Source: JALZHR01 sp036388475 (GTDB lineage Bacteria > Acidobacteriota > Blastocatellia > Pyrinomonadales > Pyrinomonadaceae). From it: a DNA stretch of 64,000 nt. Where the stretch lies: contig DASVRT010000085.1 of NCBI GenBank assembly GCA_036388475.1, forward strand, positions 1 to 64,000, read 5' to 3'. Below, in pieces: positions 24,437-31,883 of the stretch; the first letter of the stretch is position 1; each line of letters starts with the position of its first letter. A program made the translations under genes and the position numbers. The notes below the pieces were generated by a model. It ran no database searches and was not told the origin of the DNA. It was given only the letters and a program-made list of their open reading frames with translations.

Positions 24437-25348
24437 ATGAATAAGATTAAATTACTGTTTTTAACAATTCTCTCGCTGACCGCTTTCACATTCGCTCAGA
24501 AACCTGATGAATCTTCTCCTGCGGGCGCGCGGGAAGCGATGCTGAAATTCGTCGCGTTAAATAATAAACAACTGCTGCAAACTGCTGAAGCGCGTTCTTT
24601 GTTTACCGGCGAAGCGTCCGAATGGAGCAACGCCCGGTTCGGTCAAATTTCGAGTCAGCCGGATAAAATCGTCCGGGTCGAGAAAAATTACGCGGTCGCC
24701 AGAGTTCAGACAATCGGGAAAGACTCGCGCGTGGTTGATTTATATTTTTATTTGAAGTTCGACGACGGCGGCTGGAAAATCCGTTCGATGCGCGCTATGG
24801 CTCAAATTGGCTTTTTGGAATCAATAAATGCCGCGCTTAAAAGTAAAGCCGTTTTGACAGCCGCGGAAAAAGATACTTTAGCAAACACCGAGCTTGTTCT
24901 CGCTTCCGATAAGACGTTGAGCGAATGGTTTTACAAAAATCGTTTGGCACTTGATAAGCTAACAGCTTTCGCCACGCTCGAAACAAAAAAGAAGCCCGTC
25001 AAAGCCCGCGCCGCGCCGCGCCGTAAAATTACAGTTGGAACTGTCGGACGAAATGTGGCGACGGCTAATACGGCAGAAGAAGGCGAAGAAAACGAACCGC
25101 GCACAATCGAGAATATCACCGCTAATACTCAAAAATTTCCGAAGTCCGCCGCCGCGCTTAAAAATTTGCACCTCAGCGCGCTGGAAACAAAATCGAACGG
25201 CAACGTCGAAATCACTATCGGCGGCATAACGGATAATTCCGTCGGCTTCATCTATTCGCCGTCGGGAACGCCGCCGCAGATAGACGGCTGGCGCTGCATC
25301 TGGGTCGAAAAGCTCGCGGCGGGATGGTATCTGTTTCGCACGACTTAA
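24437..25348 (+). CDS. Hypothetical exported protein, possible NTF2-like domain
   Basis: 303 residues with a signal peptide ending FAQ. Residues about 30-130 (AGAREAMLKFVALNNKQLLQ to KIRSMRAM) follow the NTF2/DUF4440-like pattern of a leading helix and a curved sheet carrying a DGGWKI turn. A Lys/Arg-rich linker with KKKPVKARAAPRRK leads to a C-terminal beta-rich region ending WYLFRTT. Family membership is uncertain. It is the sixth gene of the exported-protein run; a 295-base gap without recognisable features follows. Confidence 0.6.
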   Translation: MNKIKLLFLTILSLTAFTFAQKPDESSPAGAREAMLKFVALNNKQLLQTAEARSLFTGEASEWSNARFGQISSQPDKIVRVEKNYAVARVQTIGKDSRVVDLYFYLKFDDGGWKIRSMRAMAQIGFLESINAALKSKAVLTAAEKDTLANTELVLASDKTLSEWFYKNRLALDKLTAFATLETKKKPVKARAAPRRKITVGTVGRNVATANTAEEGEENEPRTIENITANTQKFPKSAAALKNLHLSALETKSNGNVEITIGGITDNSVGFIYSPSGTPPQIDGWRCIWVEKLAAGWYLFRTT

Positions 25349-25643
25349 CTATGTGTAAATTCGTTTCACTTCTCCGAAAGGCTTTTTATTGAAAATTCGG
25401 TTGTTTCTGTTAGCTTTTCAAATTGATAAAGCTCTCATTAACAACCGGCAACCTGGGTTAACTAGAAGAACGATGTTTAATCCGGTGTTGAAAAACCGAA
25501 TGAAGTTCACGGAATATTTATATAAATGCTGGTTCTCAAAAGAAGCTTCCAAAAATTTCTCGGCACGCCGTGACCCGAATAGCCGGTAATTTCTGCGTTT
25601 TGTCAATAGAGAAGGTTTTTCGCCATTGGATTTATAAAAATTT

Positions 25644-27239
25644 ATGAAAACTGTTTTGAATTTCGCTCTTTTTCTTGCCGTTTTGTTTGTTTCAAACATT
25701 GATTTGAAAGCGCAAGTTCCCGTTCTGCCCTCAAATACGGACGAAAACATCCGGCGGCTCAAGGAAATTACCGGCATTATCGAACAGGTCAATGCTTTAC
25801 CGATTGAGTTCAAACCAAATTCGGCGGAAATCCTGCCGCGCAGCTCGTCGAATTTGCAAAAACAAGCCGTGCTTCTAAAACAGCTCCCTCAGGGAACAAT
25901 CGTTGAAATCGGTGCTCACAGCAACGGTTATTACGACATTTTCCTGCAGGATGCGTTAGCCTTACAGCCGACTGACCAGCGAGCTCAATCGGTGCGGCGC
26001 GAGCTGATTCGGCGCGGCGTCAACGCCGCCAGCCTGACCGCGAAAGGCTACGGAGTCAACAAACCGATTGACGTCAGCAAACCCAACGCCGAAAGCACGA
26101 AAAACGAGCGCATCGAATTTTTAGTCGAGAAAATGCCCGGCAGCAAACGCCTCGCGCAGGAACCGCCATCCGGGAACGATTCAAAATCCGGCGAATTCAC
26201 TTTTCCGGAGCCGACCGAACGGCTGGAAAGAAATAAAGAAAAAGGCGGCGCAAACCTGATTGTCTCGGGTCGCGGCTGGGAGAAAATTGTTATCGGCGCA
26301 ACGCGTTCGGAAATTGAATCCGCGCTCGGGAAACCGGAAAAGTTTTACGAAGGCAATTATCTGCTTCCCGATTCTTCGGCGCAGTATTTTTCGCGCGGGA
26401 TTATAGTCGTTTACGATGCAGGTTCGGAAAGGGTTAAGTCAGTTGATTTTGTCGGAAATCCGGCGTTTCTCGACGCCGCTTCGTTTGAAGGCGTTTTTCG
26501 CGCCGCCAGCGCGAGACCCGACAAAAATATTTCGTGGGGCGCAAATTCGGCGCAAATTATCCGCGCTTACGGCGCGCCGAAACACAAATTGGTTGAACGG
26601 AGAAACGGCGCGGAAGCGACGACTCTGACTTACGACCAAATCACCTTTACGCTGAAATCGGATAAGCTTTATTACATCACCGTTTCCGCCGACAACGACC
26701 GTTATCTAGCCGCGCAGAAAAAATCCGTCGAGGAAAAGTCGTCGAGCCAAATCATTGAAAGCAAGCCGCTTGTTTACAACGCCGGGCAAATAATTATCGC
26801 CGGAAAAGGTTCGGGCAAAATTGTCTTGGGCGCGACCCGCGCGCAAATCGAAGCGGTTTTAGGCGCGCCGGACGAATTCGAAGATGAAGACGCAGATATA
26901 CTTGGCGTCTATGAAGCTCATTACTTTTCGAAAGGCATCAATATCGAATATAACTCGACCACAAAAGCTGCGACAAACGTTTCGTTTTACGGCGACACTT
27001 CTAAAATCGGCGTTTTCAAAAAATACAAGCTTTTTCCGGGCGCGACCGACAAAGGAATCCGCTGGGGCGCTTCGCCCGCTGAAGTCATTAAAGCTTACGG
27101 CGAACCCGCCAAAGTTTCCACGCGTTACAACCCTCAGATAGACAAGGATTACGAATACATCAATTATCCGAATGTTTCTTTCGGTTTTCAGGAAAATCGC
27201 CTGGTTTTCATCTCTAACGATCCGGTTTGGGGAAAATAA
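25644..27239 (+). CDS. OmpA-like domain protein with two modules carrying BamE-like motifs
   Basis: 531 residues, exported (signal peptide about 1-24). Residues 50-165 resemble the OmpA peptidoglycan-associating domain: PIEFKPNSAEILP, VEIGAHSN, then RRELIRRGVNAASLTAKGYG and ERIEFLVEK. A spacer leads to two homologous modules of about 145 residues (205-350 and 381-526). Each contains two BamE/SmpA-style turns: IVIGATRSEIESALGKPEKF and ISWGANSAQIIRAYGAP in the first, IVLGATRAQIEAVLGAPDEF and IRWGASPAEVIKAYGEP in the second. Each also has YFS[RK]GI and closes with a YxxIxF strand pair. The likely location is the cell wall or outer-membrane inner face. The module itself is not one I can name. Confidence 0.75.
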   Translation: MKTVLNFALFLAVLFVSNIDLKAQVPVLPSNTDENIRRLKEITGIIEQVNALPIEFKPNSAEILPRSSSNLQKQAVLLKQLPQGTIVEIGAHSNGYYDIFLQDALALQPTDQRAQSVRRELIRRGVNAASLTAKGYGVNKPIDVSKPNAESTKNERIEFLVEKMPGSKRLAQEPPSGNDSKSGEFTFPEPTERLERNKEKGGANLIVSGRGWEKIVIGATRSEIESALGKPEKFYEGNYLLPDSSAQYFSRGIIVVYDAGSERVKSVDFVGNPAFLDAASFEGVFRAASARPDKNISWGANSAQIIRAYGAPKHKLVERRNGAEATTLTYDQITFTLKSDKLYYITVSADNDRYLAAQKKSVEEKSSSQIIESKPLVYNAGQIIIAGKGSGKIVLGATRAQIEAVLGAPDEFEDEDADILGVYEAHYFSKGINIEYNSTTKAATNVSFYGDTSKIGVFKKYKLFPGATDKGIRWGASPAEVIKAYGEPAKVSTRYNPQIDKDYEYINYPNVSFGFQENRLVFISNDPVWGK

Positions 27240-27277
27240 AGTTTTGCCGGCAATTTAATCATTGACAAATGTCGGCA

Positions 27278-27315
27278 TTTTGGAAAGGTTTGAATAACAC
27301 GAAACCTCTCCAAAA
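27278..27315. repeat. Stem-loop after the OmpA-like gene
   Basis: TTTTGGAAAGGTTT (27278-27291) pairs with AAACCTCTCCAAAA (27302-27315) with one mismatch around ten bases. It follows the stop by about 40 bases and may be a processing or termination hairpin, but has no U-tract. The rest of the 27240-27620 gap shows nothing else. Confidence 0.5.
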
Positions 27316-27620
27316 CTTTCACAAACGTGCCGGATAAACAAGCCCTCTGATGACGGTTTACTATTGCTGCCGTCGCCGCCTGTCGTCGAAGTGGTCGATT
27401 CCCTTTTCGGCTGGCTTTCTTTCCGAATACTGGCTTCACACGCGCCCGAGATTCGATAACCGACTTTTATCGCGTCTTCTTCGGTTTTGAAAATTTCTCA
27501 GTTTTTTACCGAAACCTTGACGTAATTTGTGATAAAAGCATAACCTCAAGCGTACTGCAAAGTCCGGTTCGTGCATCAAACCGTCAAATATTTTCAAGTA
27601 AAGGGAAAGTAGTAATAAAA

Positions 27621-28901
27621 ATGAAAATCTTATCAATTATTTCGCTGATTATGCTGGCGCTTTTGACCAGCGGTTTGGCGCAGTCGGGAAGAAGAATTAA
27701 AAATTCGCAGCCCGCGCCGGCTTCGACGCCGCAAGTCCAGTTAACGCAAGAAGTGCCGGAAACGGAAGAAACTGTCGGCTATTCGGAATCCTCGCCGAAC
27801 GCGCCGCGTTCAATTTCCGCCCGAACGCGCAGTAACAAAAAAGCAAAACCGGAAGTAAAAAAGGAAGTAAAATCTCCAGTCCAAACAACTGAAACCGTGA
27901 AAACACCGTCGGATTCGGAAAATCCCGACGAGGAAGTAGTCAAGGTCGAAACCAATCTGGTTTCGCTTCCCGTCTCCGTCTACGACCGCAACGGGCTTTA
28001 TATTCCTAACCTGCGCCAATCGGATTTCAAGATTTTCGAAGACGGCGCGGAGCAGGAAATCGCTTATTTCGGAACCAGCGAAAAACCTTTCACCGTGATT
28101 CTGCTGATTGATGTCAGCCCTTCGACCGAGTATAAGATTGAAGAAATTCAAGCAGCGGCAATCGCTTTCGTTGACCAGCTCAAACCGCAGGACAGCGTTA
28201 TGGTCATTCAATTTGACGAGCGCGTGAGCGTTTTAGCCGAAACGACCGACGACCGCCAGAAAATTTACAAAGCCATTCGTAAAACGGGTTTCGGCGGCGG
28301 AACCTCGCTGTATGATGCCGTTGGTTTATCGCTCGGCAAACGGCTCGATAAAATCGAAGGGCGCAAAGCGATTGTCCTGTTCACCGACGGCGTCGATACG
28401 ACTTCCACCCGGGCGAGCTATGAAAGCACGCTGCGCGACGCCGAAGAATCCGAAGCGATGATTTTCCCGATTTATTTCAATACTTTTCTCAGCAATAACG
28501 GCATCGGAACCGGCGGCGTGATGAGCGTTCCGCCGACTTTGGGCATTCCGCCGATTTTAGGCGGGCAAGGCAACCGCGGCGCGTCGAGCGCCGAATACAC
28601 GCGCGGCAGAGTTTATTTAACGGAGCTGGCATCGGCAACCGGCGGCAGAGTTTTCCGTCCCGATTCGACTCCCGGCGGATTAAACGCCGCTTTTGAAGGC
28701 ATCGCCGAAGAACTCCGCCGTCAATACAACATCGGCTATTATCCGAAAATCGAAGGCGAACGCGGTCAGCGCAAACAAATCAGAGTGCGCGTCAATCGTC
28801 CGAAACTGGTGATTCGCTCGCGCGACAGCTATATTGTCGGAGCAAACGAAACCCCGTCGGCTTCGGCAGGCTCAACACAAAAATTTAATCCGGCAAATTG
28901 A
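27621..28901 (+). CDS. VWFA-related secreted protein (acidobacterial type)
   Basis: 426 residues, exported (signal ending GLAQS). A disordered Pro/Glu/Lys-rich stretch (about 25-110) precedes the signature VKVETNLVSLPVSVYDRNG, then LRQSDFKIFEDG, and a vWA domain (about 155-390) with the metal-site motif LLIDVSPSTEYK. FGGGTSLYDAVG and VLFTDGVDTTS complete the site. This is the VWFA-related family expanded in Acidobacteria, thought to mediate protein binding outside the cell. It closes the run of eight exported-protein genes and is followed by a strong terminator. Confidence 0.88.
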   Translation: MKILSIISLIMLALLTSGLAQSGRRIKNSQPAPASTPQVQLTQEVPETEETVGYSESSPNAPRSISARTRSNKKAKPEVKKEVKSPVQTTETVKTPSDSENPDEEVVKVETNLVSLPVSVYDRNGLYIPNLRQSDFKIFEDGAEQEIAYFGTSEKPFTVILLIDVSPSTEYKIEEIQAAAIAFVDQLKPQDSVMVIQFDERVSVLAETTDDRQKIYKAIRKTGFGGGTSLYDAVGLSLGKRLDKIEGRKAIVLFTDGVDTTSTRASYESTLRDAEESEAMIFPIYFNTFLSNNGIGTGGVMSVPPTLGIPPILGGQGNRGASSAEYTRGRVYLTELASATGGRVFRPDSTPGGLNAAFEGIAEELRRQYNIGYYPKIEGERGQRKQIRVRVNRPKLVIRSRDSYIVGANETPSASAGSTQKFNPAN

Positions 28902-28919
28902 GTCATTCGAAAACAATTT

Positions 28920-28954
28920 ATGTCGGGGCGTGTTTTAAATACACGCCCCGACAT
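28920..28954. terminator. GC-rich hairpin after the VWFA-related gene
   Basis: ATGTCGGGGCGTGT (28920-28933) and ACACGCCCCGACAT (28941-28954) form a 14-bp perfect stem with a seven-base loop. It starts 18 bases after the stop codon. The sequence also looks like a dispersed REP-type unit. Confidence 0.7.
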
Positions 28955-29001
28955 CAGTCTTTGTAACTAAGCGTATTTTCAAAAATATGGAGTCTTGCTG
29001 C

Positions 29002-29157
29002 TCAATCGAAAATGGTGTCGAAAAAGTGCCGGTCGGCGATGGAGATTACTTTATAATCGTCAACATCATCCGCCAAACCAATCCCGTTATTGGAGGCACC
29101 AATACGGCTTCCGCTAAACTTTACGAAATCTGCGCCCGCGTTAAACCAATCCTTAGG
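29002..29157 (-). pseudogene. Possible gene remnant downstream of zwf
   Basis: On the minus strand, directly after the zwf stop but in another frame, 51 codons are open and read DWFNAGADFVKFSGSRIGAS then NNGIGLADDVDDYKVISIAD and a stop at 29002-29004. The composition is protein-like but there is no start codon or ribosome site. An overlapping plus-strand frame (28987-29193) is also open. This may be a leftover fragment or chance; no family is recognised. Confidence 0.25.
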
Positions 29158-30691
29158 TCACGACATTGCGCCAACTTCTGCCGTCGTGCGTGAGCAGTTC
29201 GTCGGCTTCTTTCGGTCCCCACGTGCCGGCTTTGTAATTCGGAAAGGAGCGCGCCGGAATGGCGTGCCAGACGTCCAGGACGGGCGTGACGATTTGCCAG
29301 CTTGCCTCGACCATATCGGCGCGCTGAAAAAGCGTGGCGTCGCCAATCATACAATCGAACAATAGGCGTTCGTAGCCGGTGCTGCCGGTTTCGCCGAAGT
29401 GTTCGAGATAATTGAAATCCATATCGACCGCGCCCATATTGACGACCGGACCCGGAATTTTCGCGCCGAAATGCAGCGTGATGCCTTCGTCCGGCTGGAT
29501 GTGGACGACGATTCGATTCGTCGTCAGGCGCTCAATCGAAGTATCGCGGAAAAGGATGAACGGCGCTTTTTTAAATTGAATGACGATGTCGGAATGTTTG
29601 GCGGGCAGGCGTTTGCCGGTGCGGACGTAGAACGGAACGTCAGCCCAGCGCCAGTTGTCAATCGAGATTTTCAGCGCGGCGTAGGTTTCGGTGTTCGATT
29701 CGGGCGCGACGTTCGGCTCGGTGCGATAGGCGGAAACTTCTTTTTCGTCGAGGCTTCCGGCGTCGTATTGCCCGCGCACGGCTTTGCGCAAAACGTCTTC
29801 TTCCGTAAAAGGCTGAATCGCCTGCAAAATTTTCGCCTGCTCGTCGCGCACGGCGTCGGCTTCAAACGAAACGGGCGGCTCCATCGCGGTCAAAGTGATG
29901 AGCTGAAAAATATGATTCGGAACCATATCGCGCAGCGCGCCCGCCGTTTCGTAATAATTTCCGCGCGATTCGACGCCGAGCTTTTCGGCGACGGTTATCT
30001 GCACGTGGTCGATGTAATTGCGATTCCAAATCGGCTCGAAAATGCTGTTGCCGAAGCGAAAAACCAAAATATTCTGAACGGTTTCCTTGCCGAGATAATG
30101 GTCGATGCGGTAAATCTGCCGCTCGTCGAGGATTTTTAAAAGCTCGGCGTTTAAAGTTTTGGCGGATTCCAGGTCGTGCCCGAAAGGTTTTTCGTAAATA
30201 AAGCGCCGCCAATGTCCGTCTTTTTCCTGCGCCAGACCGTTTTTATGAATTTTCTGCGTGACGTTGGCGAAAAGCGACGGCGGCGTGGCGAGGTAATAAA
30301 AAAAGTTTTCGGGAATCTGATGGCTTTTGCAGACTTCCGCCAGCAAATCCTTTAAATCCTTGAACAGTTTTTTATCGTCGTCGAAATCGCCGCCCGTGTA
30401 ATAGGTTCTTTCCTTAAACCAGTTGAGCAGTTTTTTATCCGGCGCGCCGCCGACGAATTCCTGCAATTCGCTGATGATTTTTTTGCGAAAATCGTCGCTC
30501 AGCATTTCCTGCCGCCCGACGCCGACGATGGCAAAGCTTTCGGGCAGATAGCCGTCTTTCGCCAGGTTGTAAAGCGCCGGAAAAAGCTTGCGTTTCGTCA
30601 AATCGCCGGTCGCGCCGAAGATTATCATCACGCACGGCGCGGAATGTTGTTCGGCAGGATTTTTTTCACTTGCTTGTTCGGTTTTCGTCAT
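29153..30691 (-). CDS. zwf: Glucose-6-phosphate 1-dehydrogenase
   Basis: A 512-residue cytoplasmic enzyme that oxidises glucose-6-phosphate to 6-phosphogluconolactone with NADP(+), the entry step of the oxidative pentose-phosphate pathway. The dinucleotide-binding motif is FGATGDLTKRKLFPALY near the start. The active-site signature RIDHYLGKETVQNI contains the catalytic-region His and Lys. GNYYETAGALRDMVPNHIFQ and YVRTGKRLP also match the family. The length is normal. The ATG at 30691 follows GGAAAGGA with suitable spacing; an upstream ATG at 30754 would add 21 residues unlike the family. No 6-phosphogluconolactonase or gnd gene is adjacent. Confidence 0.96.
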   Translation of the reverse strand: MTKTEQASEKNPAEQHSAPCVMIIFGATGDLTKRKLFPALYNLAKDGYLPESFAIVGVGRQEMLSDDFRKKIISELQEFVGGAPDKKLLNWFKERTYYTGGDFDDDKKLFKDLKDLLAEVCKSHQIPENFFYYLATPPSLFANVTQKIHKNGLAQEKDGHWRRFIYEKPFGHDLESAKTLNAELLKILDERQIYRIDHYLGKETVQNILVFRFGNSIFEPIWNRNYIDHVQITVAEKLGVESRGNYYETAGALRDMVPNHIFQLITLTAMEPPVSFEADAVRDEQAKILQAIQPFTEEDVLRKAVRGQYDAGSLDEKEVSAYRTEPNVAPESNTETYAALKISIDNWRWADVPFYVRTGKRLPAKHSDIVIQFKKAPFILFRDTSIERLTTNRIVVHIQPDEGITLHFGAKIPGPVVNMGAVDMDFNYLEHFGETGSTGYERLLFDCMIGDATLFQRADMVEASWQIVTPVLDVWHAIPARSFPNYKAGTWGPKEADELLTHDGRSWRNVVT

Positions 30692-30731
30692 TTTTAGTCC
30701 TTTCCAAAAGTTTTTACTACAGAAAAAAGAG

Positions 30732-30837
30732 AATGAAACCACAGATTTACACAAATAAATACGAGATAAGAAAAAGATTTTCTCCTGCTTATCCGGTTAA
30801 AAATCAGCGTTTATCTGTGTAAATCTGTGGTTTCATT
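30732..30837. repeat. 22-bp inverted repeat flanking the 3' end of the SpoIIM-like gene
   Basis: The 22-base arm at 30732-30753 (starting AATGAAACCACAGATTTACA) is exactly complementary to 30816-30837, with 62 bases between. The right arm lies inside the end of the SpoIIM-family gene and encodes its last residues, NETTDLHR. The word CCACAGATTTACACA is characteristic of dispersed intergenic repeats. It may terminate that gene's transcript upstream of zwf. Confidence 0.75.
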
Positions 30838-31794
30838 TTTTTCTTCCTTCCCGCGTCCGACCAGAAGCAGATACGAGTACATCGCAATGCCGGTTAAAAT
30901 TCCCGTTCCGAATTTGACCCACGCCGGCAGCAGCGACGGCGAGAGAAAGCCTTCGATAATTCCGGCGACGAAGAGCAGACACGCGCAGCCGATTGCCAGT
31001 CGCGCCGCTTCCATCCCGTTTTTCTTGAGAGCCTGGGCGCGCGATAAATCTCCCGGATTAATCATCGAATAACCGATAAGCATTCCCGCGCCGCCCGCGA
31101 TGAAAATGCAGGAAAGCTCAATCACGCCGTGCCCGACCATAAAGGTCACGAGCGCATTGCCGAACGCCGGATTTATCGCGTAGCAAACGCCCAGAACGCC
31201 GCCGATATGAAGCCCGTTGTAGATTAAAACATACAGCGTTCCGATGCCGAAAAACGCGCCGAAGGCGAAGGCTCTGATGGCGACCAGGATATTGTTGGTC
31301 AAAATCTGGCTCGCGCCGATTTGATTGGCGTCGTTCAAGCCTTCCCACCATTTGAAGTTCGTCTGCACGGCGTAGCGCAGCGAGCCTAATCCCAGCTCGT
31401 CGGCGAAAGTTAAATCGTAATAACACAAAAGAAAAGAAGCGATGCCGAAAATCGCAAAAGTCGCAAAAGCCAGCGCCGTATAGCGCCAGGTGCGGCGAAA
31501 CGCCCGCGGAAAATCTTTGGCGAAAAACTGCCAGACGAGATTCGCGCCCTTCGCGTCGGCGCGATAAATCCTGCCGTGCGCGCGAATGACGAGGCTGTTC
31601 AGGTAATTAACGAGTTTCGGGTCGCGCGATTCGGCGCGGGCAATCGCCAAATCCGCAGCGGCGCGCCGGTAAAGCTCGCCCAGCTCGCGCACCTGCGCGC
31701 GCGGCAAACCGCGCAAAGGCGAAGTTTCCAGAATTTCCAACAAGCCTTCCAGTTTCTGCCAGTTGTTTTTGCGTTCGTCGATAAAGCGGCTCAT
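30811..31794 (-). CDS. SpoIIM family (stage II sporulation protein M-like) membrane protein
   Basis: About 327 residues. A cytoplasmic N-terminal helical region (1-110) includes the family opening DERKNNWQKLEGLLE and RAHGRIYRA. Several transmembrane segments follow: AFATFAIFGIASFLLCYY, then AFAFGAFFGIGTLYVLIYNG, NALVTFMVGHGVIELSCIFIAG, LAIGCACLLFVAGIIEGF and ILTGIAMYSYLLLVG. The central GHGVIEL motif is typical. SpoIIM takes part in peptidoglycan remodelling in spore formers; in non-sporulating bacteria the role is unclear and often linked to DUF58/MoxR loci. The ATG at 31794 is preferred; 13 upstream codons come from low-complexity sequence. The last eight codons derive from an inverted-repeat arm. 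Confidence 0.85.
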   Translation of the reverse strand: MSRFIDERKNNWQKLEGLLEILETSPLRGLPRAQVRELGELYRRAAADLAIARAESRDPKLVNYLNSLVIRAHGRIYRADAKGANLVWQFFAKDFPRAFRRTWRYTALAFATFAIFGIASFLLCYYDLTFADELGLGSLRYAVQTNFKWWEGLNDANQIGASQILTNNILVAIRAFAFGAFFGIGTLYVLIYNGLHIGGVLGVCYAINPAFGNALVTFMVGHGVIELSCIFIAGGAGMLIGYSMINPGDLSRAQALKKNGMEAARLAIGCACLLFVAGIIEGFLSPSLLPAWVKFGTGILTGIAMYSYLLLVGRGKEEKNETTDLHR

Positions 31795-31883
31795 TTTGAT
31801 TTTGATTTTAGATTTTAGATTCCGGATTGGCAATTGAAAATTTGATTATCGCCCGATTTAAGATAATCTAAAAACAATATTTT

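Noticed and set aside
28987..29193. Plus-strand open frame of 68 codons overlapping the zwf 3' end
   Set aside because: No ribosome site, antisense to the end of zwf, and its later part is the shadow of zwf codons.
29399..30139. 246-codon plus-strand frame within zwf
   Set aside because: Antisense shadow of a clearly conserved zwf; basic and Phe-rich composition typical of such shadows.
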